From Linanthus parryae (lineage: Eukaryota; Streptophyta; Magnoliopsida; Ericales; Polemoniaceae), in NCBI GenBank assembly GCA_023055425.1, contig JALGPY010000007.1, positions 14,518,001 through 14,582,000 on the forward strand: a stretch of DNA of 64,000 nt, written 5' to 3'. The notes under the pieces are model-generated. The model ran no database searches, was not told the DNA's origin, and saw only the letters and a list, made by a program, of their open reading frames with translations. Made by a program: the position numbers and the translations under genes. This document shows positions 34,501 through 45,165 of this stretch, one piece after another (the stretch's first letter is position 1; every line of letters begins with the position of its first letter).

Positions 34501-34680
34501 TACTAACTTTACCAATACCTAGGATGTGGCATTTGCCTTTGTCACCAAGTGTTATTGAACCTTCATATTTCTCTTTTAATTCTAAGAATAATGATCTCTT
34601 TCCACTCATGTGTCTAGAGCAACCATTGTCCATAAATCATTTATGTTCTTTGTTCTTGGTGACATCCTGAAAACACCATT
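31514..34680 (-). pseudogene. SIRE-like pol: protease, integrase, reverse transcriptase, RNase H
   Basis: Minus-strand pieces in order: the protease region MDNGCSRHMSG near 34633, where the usual DSG is DNG; integrase core (IIDDFSIFTWIMFL, IRSDHGIEF, TPQQNGVV) at 34025-33750; integrase C-terminal and linker at 33750-33145; reverse transcriptase (NKGRLVAQGYNLEEGIDYEE, FQMDVKCPFLNGYF, VQVYVDDIMFG) at 33073-32219; and RNase H (GYSDDDFVGYKGD, STTEAEYIAA, CDNTSAISITKNP, LADIFTKPLPE) to 31514. Several frameshifts separate them. The YVDD and RNase H CDN residues survive. Confidence 0.88.
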
Positions 34681-34889
34681 CACTGCCTTACCCAGCTGTT
34701 AGACCAAGTGTAGAATTTAGATTCATATTCAGTGTCAACCATGTTAGGTGGTCTAACCCCTTTAGGAACCCAAATTTGTCTATCTTGTCCCTTGAGTTGA
34801 ATTGGAAAAGTGTTTCACATTATGTTAGGGTCTCTTCTTCTAAAGGGAAAAATTATCTTGGCATGGTTAATTTGTTGCAGTAATGGCAC

Positions 34890-36540
34890 TTAGGAGAATT
34901 TTCTGCTACTAGCCTTCACAAATTTGGTGTTGTTTTTCTTTGGAAAATTTGGATTGTAACTAATACCAGTTTTGTGAACAGACTTTATACTTTCTCCAAG
35001 AATCAGGTTTAAATTGTGTTCTGAGCCTGCAAGCTTGGTCATAAATTTCTGAGATTCTGGAAGTTTCTCAGCTAGAGTAGTCCCTTTTTCCTCCAATTCA
35101 TCAAACTGATGTCTTAGAGAAACAATATTGTCACTCAAAAGAGAGTTCTCAATAACTACTTCCTTGACTTGAGTTTTCAAGCCTTTGAAACTGGTTTCCG
35201 AGGCGTTGAAATCTCTTTCAGATTTCATCTGAGAAATTTCAAGATTCTGATTTTGACAAACAAGTTGAAAGTTTTCTTTTGCTTTCTCATTAACTTTTTT
35301 TTAAAGTCCTGATTTCTTTCAGAGAGTTCTCTTCATCATTGTTCGAAGATAATCAGAGAGGACATCTGTTGGTTCTGAAATCAAACAGTTTACCATTACC
35401 AATGTTCTTTTCAGAACTTTCGCCATACTTTTCCATAAGACAGAGGTTGGCTTGTTCTTTCTCAGATTCAGAATCACTTGAGGAGTTTGAAACACTCCAA
35501 GAAGCTATCATAGCCTTCTTTCTTCTTTCATGGTCTTTCTTCTGAAAGTGTCTGCTTTTCTTGTGTGGACAATCTGTAATCAAATGTCCTGCATTACCAT
35601 ACTTAAATCAATTCATTACTTTAGGCTTAATACCATGGGAAGAAGATTTACCTTTGTAGTCTCTGCTACTGGAGGATTTGTTTTTATCCCTGCTACAGTC
35701 TTTATTTCCAAAGTTCTTTTTCAAATTTAAAATTCTGGTCAAGGCTTTTGAAATTAGAGCAAAGGGATCTTCATCATCATATTCTTCATTTTCAAGGCTT
35801 TGAGATGGCTCCCTCTCCTTAGCCTTGAGAGCCAAGTTCTTGACACTTTGTGGCAGTTCTCCATCAACTTCATTCATGGAAATCCCATTGTAAGCAGATT
35901 TCCCTGCAAGTCATCTATTTGAAGAGATGATAGATCTTGAGCTTATTCAATGGCAGTAGTTTATGGTTCCCATTTGACTTTGGGAAGGCTTCTCAAGATC
36001 TTTATGACTTTCTCCTCATTTGTAAAGGATTTTCCGAAGGAGTCCAGATTGTTGACAATGTCAGTGAACCTATTGAACATGTTCTTCATGGACTCATCTC
36101 CATTCATTTTAAACAGTTCATATTTTATAAGGAATATGTTGACCTTTGTTTACTTAACTTGGTTGGTTCCTTCAAAGGTTACCACTAGTTTGTCCTATAT
36201 TTCCTTAGCAGTTTTGCATCTTGAATTCATGTTGAATCCATCTGCACTCAAAGCACAATATAAGAGATTGATAGCTCTGTAATTTTTAGAAAACTGTTCT
36301 AACTCAGAAACAGAAAGTGAATCATCAGTTTTGGGAGTTCTAATCCCATATTTATCTATGTAAAATGTATGAGAACCATTCTATATGATGATCCACAACT
36401 CTATATCTTAATCAATAATGAACGTTTTCATCAAAGCTTTCCAGTGCACAAAGTTGTCACCACATAATAAAGGACGTCTGTTAGCAGCTCTTCCCTGAGA
36501 GGAACCACTATCACCTACAGTACTCATAATCACAAGATGG
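34890..36540 (-). pseudogene. SIRE-like gag remnant with coiled-coil segment
   Basis: The minus strand shows a Ser/Asp/Glu-rich gag middle (NEEYDDEDPFALISKAL near 35800), a zinc knuckle whose first cysteine is a stop and second is Tyr (FKYGNAGHLITDC, near 35600-35565), and a heptad-like stretch (ENSLLSDNIVSLRHQFDEL) at about 35160-35060 that should form a coiled coil. The N-terminal capsid part (36540-35950) is broken by frame changes. Long gag with coiled coil is usual for this lineage. Confidence 0.75.
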
Positions 36541-36576
36541 TTAAATCTATGAAGTGATAGAAGCTCAGATACCAAT

Positions 36577-37785
36577 TTAAATACAGTAATGTAGACAGTA
36601 ACATAGGATCAATACTCTAAAAGGGGGTGAATAGAGTATGGCAAGTTTTGCCAAAAGAGTGGTTTCATAGAAGTTTGTGGCAAGCAGTGAGTATTTCAAG
36701 GCTTTGAAATGAGTTTCAAGTCCTTAGAATCAAAATAGAGAGTTAAAAGATTGATGATAGTTTTCAAGGCCTTGAAATGGCTTTCAAGTCCTTGAACTGA
36801 AAACTAGTTTTGTGCAGTAAAAAATATAAGTGTAGAACATTAAGTAGAATGAAAATACACAAGGATTTATAGAGTTCAGTCCACTTGGACCTACGTCTCT
36901 ACCTCAGGGACTTGATCCTTTCAGGATTTTAAATTTAATTCTTATTAAACAAAAGCTAAGCCCTAGATCTCAAGCACAGAAAGTTCCCTTACTCTGTTAC
37001 AGCTTGTGGTTCTCACTAACCTATCTAGTACCTGCTCTAGCTAATTGATTTAACAAGAATTCTATGTGGTTCATTTGAACAACTCACGAGAATAGGACTT
37101 GAGAAGTATTATCAAAATGATATACAAATAGAGTACAAGAAGAAGAGCACTGAGAACTATTGTAGCAGTTGAATGTGCAGTAATCTTCTGATGAGTGGAC
37201 TGAGTGAAATGAATCTCCTTTTGTGTTGCTTGTAAATCCTTGAGAATGTCTAAGAGTTTATGTGTGTGTTCTCCCCGAATTTCTTCAGCCATTCCCTCTC
37301 TTATGCAGTTTGTTTGAATTGCAGATCTTTAGGATCTTCTGAAAACAAACTTTCCTAAAATCCAGCAGCATATCTTGACTTCTTAACAGCTCTTCCCAAC
37401 GGCTAGTTGATTAGTATCTTCAAGGATACTGACTTGATCTTGTATCTGAGTATGTTAGGAAGGTCACACATAATCAATTTCACAATCCAATTTCCTTTCC
37501 TGCCAAAACACAGTTTAGGAAATAGCTCCTGCAAAATAGATAACTAGTTAACCCAGCAAAAACTTAGTCAAACAGAGAGATTAGTCACACTTTTGAGTAT
37601 CAAAATGGTTTGTACTTCATCATTAAATAAGACATAATCAATCATAGGAGATCGGGAATTAGATATAGAATGAAAAGCTCCCCCTAACTATATAATGCAA
37701 TGTATATTTCAAACATTTGAAAGCTGATTCAAGGCCTTGAAATAGTGTTGTTGTTTCAAGCCTTTAAAAAAAAGTTGAACTTACA
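36577..37785 (-). repeat. 5' LTR of the SIRE-like element
   Basis: On the minus strand it begins TGTAAGTTCAAC at 37785 and ends at 36577, two bases before the primer-binding site. Compared with the 3' LTR it has many substitutions and several small indels, giving 1209 against 1240 bp. Confidence 0.85.
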
Positions 37786-37790
37786 TTAAT

Positions 37791-38145
37791 TGTTATATGA
37801 ATAAATGGTATAATCATATATGTCATCTATTATTGTGGTTCATGTTAGTTGGATGGTGCATCTGTAAGTGATAGTTGACGTCTTGACGTCTCTGCCTTTT
37901 ATAATTTTTCATGAGATTACGCGAGAAACTAGAGAGAAGTCACTCACTTAGAAGTTTACACGTGAGAGTATGCAAACTAGAATAGTAAGTACCTTTTAAG
38001 TGTAAGTTTCTTTAATTCCGTCTTCTAACATAACCATTAGGGTTAGACTCATAGCTGAGCACTTTCCTGCTAAGCAGAGGACAACTCCGGGGAGTCTAGG
38101 GAACCTAAATGTAGTTCTACAGCGTGCCAGAATGGGGTGCTACAA
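37791..38145. other. Continuation of the repeat interrupted by the SIRE-like element
   Basis: Gene-free. It ends ggggtgctacaaca exactly where homology to the next element's LTR begins, resembling an LTR terminus. Its left counterpart lies before 27887. Confidence 0.35.
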
Positions 38146-40039
38146 CACTAGTCTAAGGGAACAAATTACCTCAATTTATAGACATAGCAAGCCTAAATTG
38201 CAGCCCAACCCGACCAAAACTGCCCCCGCCTAGACCTGAGCTCGCATCGTCAGAATCTTTTTACCGCACGATCTACTTTTGATCGTGCAGAAGCAGTGTG
38301 TCAATTTGGGGTCTGACCTTAGATCATGCTATCTCCTTCCTATGATCGTGCAATCCCAGAACCTGAGTTGTGTTCCTGATTGATTCGAGTCACATATTTT
38401 AAGAAATCTTGACATTGACTTGAATCCTCCCAGCAACCAGAACCAAAACCAGATGTTTCTCTCCTAACCGGATACAGATGCACCTCCACAAACAGAAACG
38501 AGTGCCCCTCCCAGAATCAGAAGTGTATACATTACCTGAGGCATGAACGCATGCAATCTGAGATGCACTACAACAGTTCCAGAACTGGATGCACCATGAA
38601 AAGTTCCCGGAATCATGCCACACCAGATGCACCATGAGTAGTGCCAGCAGGGATGCCATGCCAGATGCACCAAAAACCCGATACGCACTAGAATTGTATC
38701 ACACCAGAACAAGATTTCCCTCAATTACGGGCCCAGAAAGCTCTGAGGAGCTCAAAGCACTAGACCGTCCCCTCATGTCCCTCCACCTTCTGCTAATGTT
38801 GCAAATCTAGGTTCTTCTTGGGACACTCCCTCTTCCAATGCCCTTTCTCCCTACAGTAGGCACAAACATCCCTCAATAACTTAGAGCCTGCACATTTCTT
38901 GTACTCCTTACTGTTGCTTCCATTTACCATCAATCAAGAAGCATGATTGTATAAACCTTTATATGCAGCCTTATGTTGCATATCCCTGGTGTGAAGACCT
39001 TACCCAACCTCTTCTAGGGTTACTGTATCTTTCTCATAGATGAAAGATAGTAGAAAACCCTCATACGACAGAGGAAGTGACACTAAAAAAACTACGGAAA
39101 AATCTCAGCACTGTTACGCAACAAAAGAAAAAATAGTATTCAGATTGTCCAGGTGATCTATGATATGCATACCTTTAGACATTCGCAGATTGAACAATCG
39201 TTTCTTCAGCTCAATTTGTTGTTTAGCGACTTCGTCATTTAGAGGCTCTCCAACTTCAACCACAGAGAAGTCGTCGTCTCCTAATCTACGACTTCGGTGA
39301 TCACGTCGTCCGCGACGCACATCATGATCGTTGTGTGCGTCTTCTCCTCCGTCGTCTCATAAGCAGCAGTGGATGGATATGCTCCCTTCTTGTTGGATGC
39401 CAAAAAAACCATAGATCTTGCTGCTTCACAAAGCACGCATCTTGATCTGCCACAGACTAAAATTGTTCCTGCCGGTAAACTTGTCGGTCTTAGTCACAGA
39501 AATAGACATCTTTCTTGGAGGAAGCTCGACATAGCTCCGATCGCTCCACCTGACCATGAAACCCTAGCTGATAACTCCACCTGGATCGTCAAACCTTGAC
39601 TCTGATACCAGGTGATGTTATAACGTGAACAAGACACGATCGATAAACAAATAACGACGAGACAAAGATTTGACATGGTTCACTAACGGAATCATTAGCT
39701 ACCTCCACAGAACTGACACTGATGTTTATTACTGGGGGAGAAACCCTAAAAAATTGAACCACAATACATCACACTAGTATAAGGACACGAATTACATCAA
39801 CTTATAGACATAGAAAACCTAAATCGCAGCCCAACCCGACCAAAACCGCCTCAGCACAGACCTGAGATTGCACAATCAAAAATTATGATTGCACTATCTC
39901 CTTTTGATCGTGTAGAAAAAGAGTGCTGATTTGGGATCGCAAGATCAGACTTGAGATCCTGCGATCTCCTTCTTGTGATCATGCGATCCCAACACCATGA
40001 GTTATGTTCCTAATTGATTTAAAGTCGCAAATTTTAACA
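38146..40039 (-). mobile_element. Gag-only copia-type LTR element (copy 3), no pol
   Basis: The right (5') LTR is 39613-40039, starting TGTTAAAATT on the minus strand at 40039 and ending CATCA at 39613. The primer-binding site TGGTATCAGAGT is at 39610-39599. The left (3') LTR is truncated (38146-38404). Between them, on the minus strand, there is a gag with a zinc knuckle and then about 400 bases of gtgcatctgg-like repeats leading straight to the 3' LTR. No protease, integrase or reverse transcriptase is present. It belongs with 1-690, 10733-11730 and 46055-48040. Confidence 0.8.
38830..39509 (-). pseudogene. Gag of the gag-only copia-type element
   Basis: On the minus strand gag starts MSISVTKTDKFTGRNNFSLW at 39509, the classic copia gag opening. 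It then has frame changes, an alpha-helical stretch (VAKQQIELKKRLFNLRMSKG, LDNLNTI) at 39250-39130, and a zinc knuckle ([17 protein letters not shown]) near 38870-38830 in which the tryptophan codon is intact, unlike copies 1 and 2. Several frameshifts and stops make it non-functional. Confidence 0.75.
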
Positions 40040-41665
40040 ATGTATTCTTCTTTTTCTGATTCTTAGATTTCTCTCATGCTACTTGGGAGTAGTTATATTA
40101 TTGATCTTCCACAAAAAATACACTATTATGTTTTCTCTGATTGTTTGTTATTTGTCTTAACTACTGAGTTTGTGCAATTGGTGCTAAGTTTTAGCTTTGC
40201 CTTCCATAATATGTTTTCTTTCTTCAATAATACCATCAGCGTGGACTGTTACAAGAATCTAACATCCTTCCATAATGCTCTTCAAACAATTGTAACCAAC
40301 ATTTAAGACAGGCTTTTCAGCTCATAGCAAACAAGCTTGCAGTAAACAGAAGGCTAGCTTGTACCAACTATCACTAGAACGAGTAGTAGAAAGAAAATTC
40401 TAACTGGCTTATCAGATGTGATATACTCACATTATAACTGCCAAAAGAGGACTTGCACCTACATTGTGACAGCCGAAGAGGAAATTCTTCTTAGCACGAG
40501 TGATTTTGCTGCCACCAGAGCTGATACATGTACTTTTCTGGGAACTTTGCCATATTCTTACATTGTGAGAGTATATCGTACCAGTGTGAACTTTTCGGAT
40601 ATATCACTTGATACAGAAGGAAAGAAAGCAGACTGAAAATGATACTCATCATATTAGCATGGTGAAACTAAAACTTAGGAGAAACAGTATATTATGGTTT
40701 CGATACTTTACCTCATGGAAACTATTTCTTACAAGTTGAAGCAGATTTAGAGTGTGAGAGGTCACATTGACGCAAATCTTGGAATGCCCTCGACCTGGTT
40801 TTATTTTTCCATCGATCTTACTCTACTCTTCCTTTGGCTGACTTAGATAGGTCCTAGAAATGATTAATGAGAGTTCATTACCTCTTTTACAAGTTAGATC
40901 TGCTACTTAATTCTTGGACATATATATGGTGAATTCAAGGAATTTTTATTTGTGCCATAGATTCATTGCACATTATCTTCTCAGTTTGCTAGCCCCGGGA
41001 TCACCCACACTAACATATTCATTCTTGTCGAATATCTTGGAACTTTTTAGTAATGCATACACTTGAATGATACAGAGCATTGATCCCATGGAGTATGTAT
41101 ACATATATAGACACACACACACATGTGAAATTGTTTCTACTGTTTGTGGAGAAAATCCGGAAAAAAAAAAGCTGAAGCCACGGAGAACATTATTACATGT
41201 GCTTCCGGTAATGTATGAAAATCGTGTATTTCTTGTTCGTGTTCCTCCCTTGTTATGCTTATCTCGTTTATATTGCTTTCTAGTAGAAGAAGTAATGCCA
41301 TGCCTTGAATTCTGCTTCTTTTGCAGGTTGCTAGTGCATTTGCAGACGGGAAAGTGTCATCAGAGTATGCTTCTGCTTTGAAAGAAATAGTTGGAATTTG
41401 CCTTTCTGAAGGGAGTACGTAGTATGCATCAGAAAAGGAAAACAATACCTAACTGATAAGTCAGTTTATAAAAAGATATTTATTTCAAATTTTGTATGTA
41501 CATTTTCTTTTGTTATAGATTTATTGTAATATATGAGTGATTTCTTATATTAGAGAAATGATCGTTAGTGACGAAGATGAAGTTGTCAAAAGGAATCCCA
41601 CATTGATCATTTGTATTATTTGTGTGTATCCTTTTTTGTATCCTTACTATGATTTGTTCATATCA
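40040..41665 (+). other. Non-repeat stretch, perhaps remains of a host gene
   Basis: No element signature. One open stretch at 40418-40636 reads like protein (TCTYIVTAEEEILLSTSDF, LPYSYIVRVYRTSVNFSDIS), and a terminal-exon-like segment lies at 41327-41422. I do not recognise either. They could be exons of one degraded or incomplete gene, but no start, no full exon chain and no promoter are evident. Confidence 0.3.
41327..41422 (+). pseudogene. Terminal-exon-like segment of an unrecognised gene
   Basis: A T-rich tract and acceptor, cttcttttgcag, precede an open stretch of 31 codons beginning VASAFADGKVSSEYASALKE and ending at TAG (41420-41422). The composition is coding-like. There is no identifiable family, and the upstream exon is not assigned. 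Confidence 0.28.
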
Positions 41666-41674
41666 TATTTTTTA

Positions 41675-42881
41675 GGCTTAATTACTTAATGCATACCCCC
41701 AGTATGTCGAAACTAACACATTGCAATCCCCAATTCTAAAATATGCTTATTGCATCCCCCATTTGTAATATATCCTACTTGTTGAAACTGGTAAAATTAG
41801 TCCGTCCAAAACCTAGCACGATAATATGTTAGTTGACTATCATGTCTTTTTGTTTAAGGGTGAAATTGTCCACTCTCTTATTTGTAAACACTTGAGAAAC
41901 ATATAATGACCACCACCAATAAAACACAATCACCACCGCCGCCGCCCCCATGACTGCCGCACAGCCCATATTCAGGTGATTTCGACGACCCAAGCCCAGT
42001 TTCCGGCGACATTCCATTACTATTAATCCTATTCTTTCTAATTCTTGATTGTTCTTGGCTCTAACTTAGCTCAGAAACACAAGATAAAGGCTAAAACAGG
42101 GAAAATCAGACTTTTCCTTCCTCTCTCGTCGATTCCCCAATTTTCTTCCAGGGACCGGAGGCCAAATTAGGGGTTCAATTGAGGTACAGGAAAGTGATGG
42201 GAAGAAAATCGAATGGTTTTGGTTAAGCACAGGGTGTTCGAATTCGAGCTCAAAAGACGCTTCAATGCTGGACGTCCATGGTTTGTCGGTCGGAAAAACA
42301 AGAATAGCAATTGCCGCCGTTTTCACCCAAAAAAAAAAACTGCGGCCGCCACTCTCAACATCTCCCATTATTTTCCGCCTTAGCCCCCAATACAACCCAA
42401 CAAAGCTTCACGAACCCAATTGAAACCGAGCTAACATCATCTCTACCACCATTGAAGGTCTGAATCAAAGAGATAGGCATGGGAGAGAAAGAAATAGAAG
42501 ACCGAGCCACGGAGCAACAATAGCCAGGAAAAATCTCAGCATACCTAACACAGATTTTTCGGAGAGAGACATTGGCAGGGAAGGGGTGGGAAGAGGGGTA
42601 GGTGATGGAGAAACTCAGATTAGCTCCATATATTGTTCATCCTTATCTTCATTCTCCTTCTTATCTTCTTTATTTTACTTTAAAATAATTTAGTATAAAT
42701 TTAATATTTGTGTATTGACAAGTATACCCCTGCATATGTTGATGATATTTGAATGGTTTTTTTACCAGTTTCAACAAGTAGGATATATTGTAAATGGGGG
42801 GTGAAGTAAGCTTATTTTAGAAATGGGGGTTGCAATGTGTTAGTTTCGGCATACTGGGGGTATGCATTAAGTAATTAAGCC
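41675..42881. mobile_element. Mutator-like element (third copy), 9-bp target duplication
   Basis: Inverted repeats of about 123 bp start ggcttaattacttaatgcat at 41675 and end attaagtaattaagcc at 42881. The duplication tattttttA-type 9-mer (TATTTTTTA) is exact at 41666-41674 and 42882-42890. The interior is non-coding for transposase and holds a GC-rich leader-like block (about 41910-42010) and an open minus-strand stretch at 42395-42066 that I do not recognise. It belongs to the same family as 1093-3763 and 2492-3657. Confidence 0.88.
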
Positions 42882-42890
42882 TATTTTTTA

Positions 42891-44028
42891 TTAATTTAGT
42901 TATTAACTCTTATCAAATTAATAAAAAATATATATAAACCAATCAGAGTAAGGATACAGGGAAAGACACACACAAAGGATAAAGCGGATCCGAACTAACA
43001 TTGCTTGTAGTTCACTGCAATGTGGTGGTATAAATCACGCCAGCAATTAATGGTTGCAATAGCGGTTGCTATATCAGTTTCACGGTCTGCACCTTAACAC
43101 CCACATGGCCAAAAAAACGCGGGTAAGACTTTTAGCGACGACCCTGACATGCCAACGAGTTCACTACTGCCGGTCAAACTGCAGTCAACAACAAGGTTTA
43201 TCTTCTTTGATCAATTAACAATTTTAACAGTTCATATTTGTCAGAATAAGCTACATTCGCTGTTCAACTAAACCCCAAGCTCTAAATAGTACCGTGTGAG
43301 TTCCCATTCAATGTGTTATTCCTTTATTTGTTCATTCTTTTGGAGTTTGATACCTGCAGGAATCAAACATTCAAAATCCCTAAACCTCGTGACAAAACCC
43401 TCGTAAAGATTTGGTTGAAAGATCAATCAAAGGAATTCAGAATCAATACAAATATTTTGTTCAGTTAGATTACCAACCCTTAGAGTTGTAATTTGACGAT
43501 CTCCTAATTTCCAGGCCGTCCTACCAATCGTGTCATTTTTTTAATTCACTCAAATTATGAGCTTTTTTTTTTTAGAATTAGTGAGCGTTTTTTTCATAGA
43601 TTGAACATTGTGGCTAAAAGAACTGTTTTGACTTATTTTTCCAATTCTAGCAATGCAAATAGATGACAGCTCAAATCTGTGGAGCTTTCAATGCTCCTGC
43701 ATTGATTCTTTTTGTCGCAATATTAATTTTAACTCGGCAAGTAAAATTTTACCCATTTTAAACCACGGTGCACCTAAAATAGTCGCGTCCACATTCCACA
43801 AGGTATACATCTACCTTCTATTTGATCTAACTCATGCACATCTATATCTAAAAAAAATCGTGAACATCTAAAAGCTGCCAAACCAAGAGAAAGTTAGAGA
43901 TTCGGAATAGCGAAAGGACGAATTTGCCAAACTTTCCGCTCTAAATAAGCCTATATATAAAAGCATCTTAATTGCAAATTTACCATCAAAATACGCAAGT
44001 TTGCCTTAGTCCTCTCACTCCTTTAGCC
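42891..44028 (+). promoter_or_regulatory. Upstream region and promoter of the MMP gene at 44029
   Basis: Gene-free. The distal 700 bp shows nothing definite. The proximal part, from about 43760, aligns with 50225-50470 upstream of the gene at 50471, including gagaaagttagagattcgg and cgaatttgccaaactttccg. A TATA box, TATATATAA, lies at 43952-43960, about 77 bp before the ATG. Confidence 0.6.
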
Positions 44029-44961
44029 ATGGCACCTAAAGCAATTCTGAGCCCACTCTCGTGCATTGTTTTCCTCATCTTGGTGACTCTTTCCCTTTCC
44101 TCCCATGCAAGTCCTTCACCCTTCACATCCATCAAGCATTTGCAGGGTTGCAAGAAGGGTGAAAACGTAAAAGACCTCCACAGGCTCAAGTCCTACCTCC
44201 AACATTATGGTTATCTTAACTACCAAAACCGCCCGAATCAAAGTACCCGTGTCGACGACGACTACTTCGACGATGAATTAGAGGCTGCCCTAAAAACTTA
44301 CCAGCTAAATTTCCGCCTAAAACCCACCGGAGTTTTGGATGCTGATACCGCATCCAAAATGGCAATGCCACGATGTGGGGTGCCCGACATAAGCAATGGT
44401 ACAAACCACATCTTAGCTAGCCGTAAAAACCAAGAGATGAGCCGTAAAAACCTCCACACGGTCTCTCACTTTGCTTTTTTCGAAGGTAACCCCAAATGGC
44501 CTAAGAAACAACTCTCTTACGTGATTTACAACCACATGAACCGCCCTGAGTTTAAAACCGCCATAGCGGGATCTCTCGCCAAATGGGCATCAGCGACGAA
44601 GTATTTCACCTTCACGCCGACTGCGATCGCCGCGACGGCCGATGTCAAGATTGGATTTGAGCGTGGGGCCCACGGGTGCGTCACTGCTTTTGACGGTGCC
44701 GCAGGCCCGATCCTAGCCCATGCGAAGCCACCGACGGGCGGGTTGCTTCACTTTGACGCCGACGAGAAGTGGGTGGTGGGGGCGGTGGCGAACTCGTTCG
44801 ATGTAGGGTCGGTGGCGTTGCATGAAATGGGACACCTTCTGGGGCTCCAGCATAGCGGTGTTGCGGCGGCCATAATGTACCCGGTTGCACCTATGGCAGG
44901 TACCAAGGGCTTACACGCTGATGACATAAAGGGGATTAAAACATTATACAATATTAAATAG
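44029..44961 (+). CDS. Secreted matrix metalloproteinase with an altered structural metal site
   Basis: A single-exon gene of 310 codons. Signal peptide at residues 1 to about 26, propeptide (SYLQHYGYLN, LKPTGVLDADTASKM), cysteine switch PRCGVPD at 114-120 (Cys116). The zinc helix is HEMGHLLGLQH (His265, Glu266, His269, His275), with Met283 in the Met-turn. The loop that is HGDGDPFDGPGG in the relatives reads HGCVTAFDGAAG here (His215, Cys217), so the Asp normally binding the structural zinc is Cys and calcium-site residues differ. The enzyme may be less stable or use a different metal arrangement; the catalytic set itself is complete. It lacks hemopexin and GPI regions. I chose the ATG at 44029 (gccATGG context) over an in-frame TTG at 43972. 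Closest paralogue: 50471. Confidence 0.95.
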   Translation: MAPKAILSPLSCIVFLILVTLSLSSHASPSPFTSIKHLQGCKKGENVKDLHRLKSYLQHYGYLNYQNRPNQSTRVDDDYFDDELEAALKTYQLNFRLKPTGVLDADTASKMAMPRCGVPDISNGTNHILASRKNQEMSRKNLHTVSHFAFFEGNPKWPKKQLSYVIYNHMNRPEFKTAIAGSLAKWASATKYFTFTPTAIAATADVKIGFERGAHGCVTAFDGAAGPILAHAKPPTGGLLHFDADEKWVVGAVANSFDVGSVALHEMGHLLGLQHSGVAAAIMYPVAPMAGTKGLHADDIKGIKTLYNIK

Positions 44962-45165
44962 AAGTTGCAGCCTTGATTTAGTGCAGTACATATTAATGAT
45001 AATGTTTGGTGTAATATTTGGTGTAACTAGCATGTATAGGATATGTAATAAGGTTTCGTGTAATTTACTAAATAATGTGTATATTATTAAGACGATCATT
45101 TCACATTCTCTGTCTTTTTCATTGTTTTTTTAGTTCATCGTTTATCTATTAATATAATTAGGCGA
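44962..45165 (+). other. 3' flank of the MMP gene at 44029
   Basis: Short AT-rich 3' flank. The first 40 bases (agaagttgcagccttgatt and following) match those after the gene at 50471. It ends where gypsy RNase H homology begins. Confidence 0.55.

Larger units (their letters stand above)
27887..37785 (-). mobile_element. Large SIRE/Maximus-like Ty1/copia retrotransposon with an extra ORF downstream of pol
   Basis: LTRs of about 1.2 kb at 27887-29126 (3') and 36577-37785 (5') flank, on the minus strand, gag (36540-34890), protease-integrase-reverse transcriptase-RNase H (34680-31514) and an additional region of about 1.7 kb (31072-29300). The target duplication is ttaac at 27882-27886 and ttaat at 37786-37790, one mismatch. 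The primer-binding site reads TGGTATCTGAGC (36574-36563, minus). The LTRs differ at many positions and by indels, so it is older than the other complete elements here. A palindrome near TTTCAAGGCCTTGAAA recurs in the LTRs and throughout the interior. Confidence 0.9.

Noticed and set aside
37071..37292. 73-codon frame with a hydrophobic segment in the SIRE-like 5' LTR as a membrane protein
   Set aside because: Lies wholly in the LTR and is not open in the other LTR copy.
42066..42395. 109-codon minus-strand open frame in the third Mutator-like element as a transposase
   Set aside because: No MURA or zinc-finger transposase motifs; the element is too short to encode one.
43972..44028. N-terminal extension of the MMP at 44029 from a TTG
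   Set aside because: TTG is not expected as a start, the stretch lies between the TATA box and the ATG, and the sister gene starts at the equivalent ATG.
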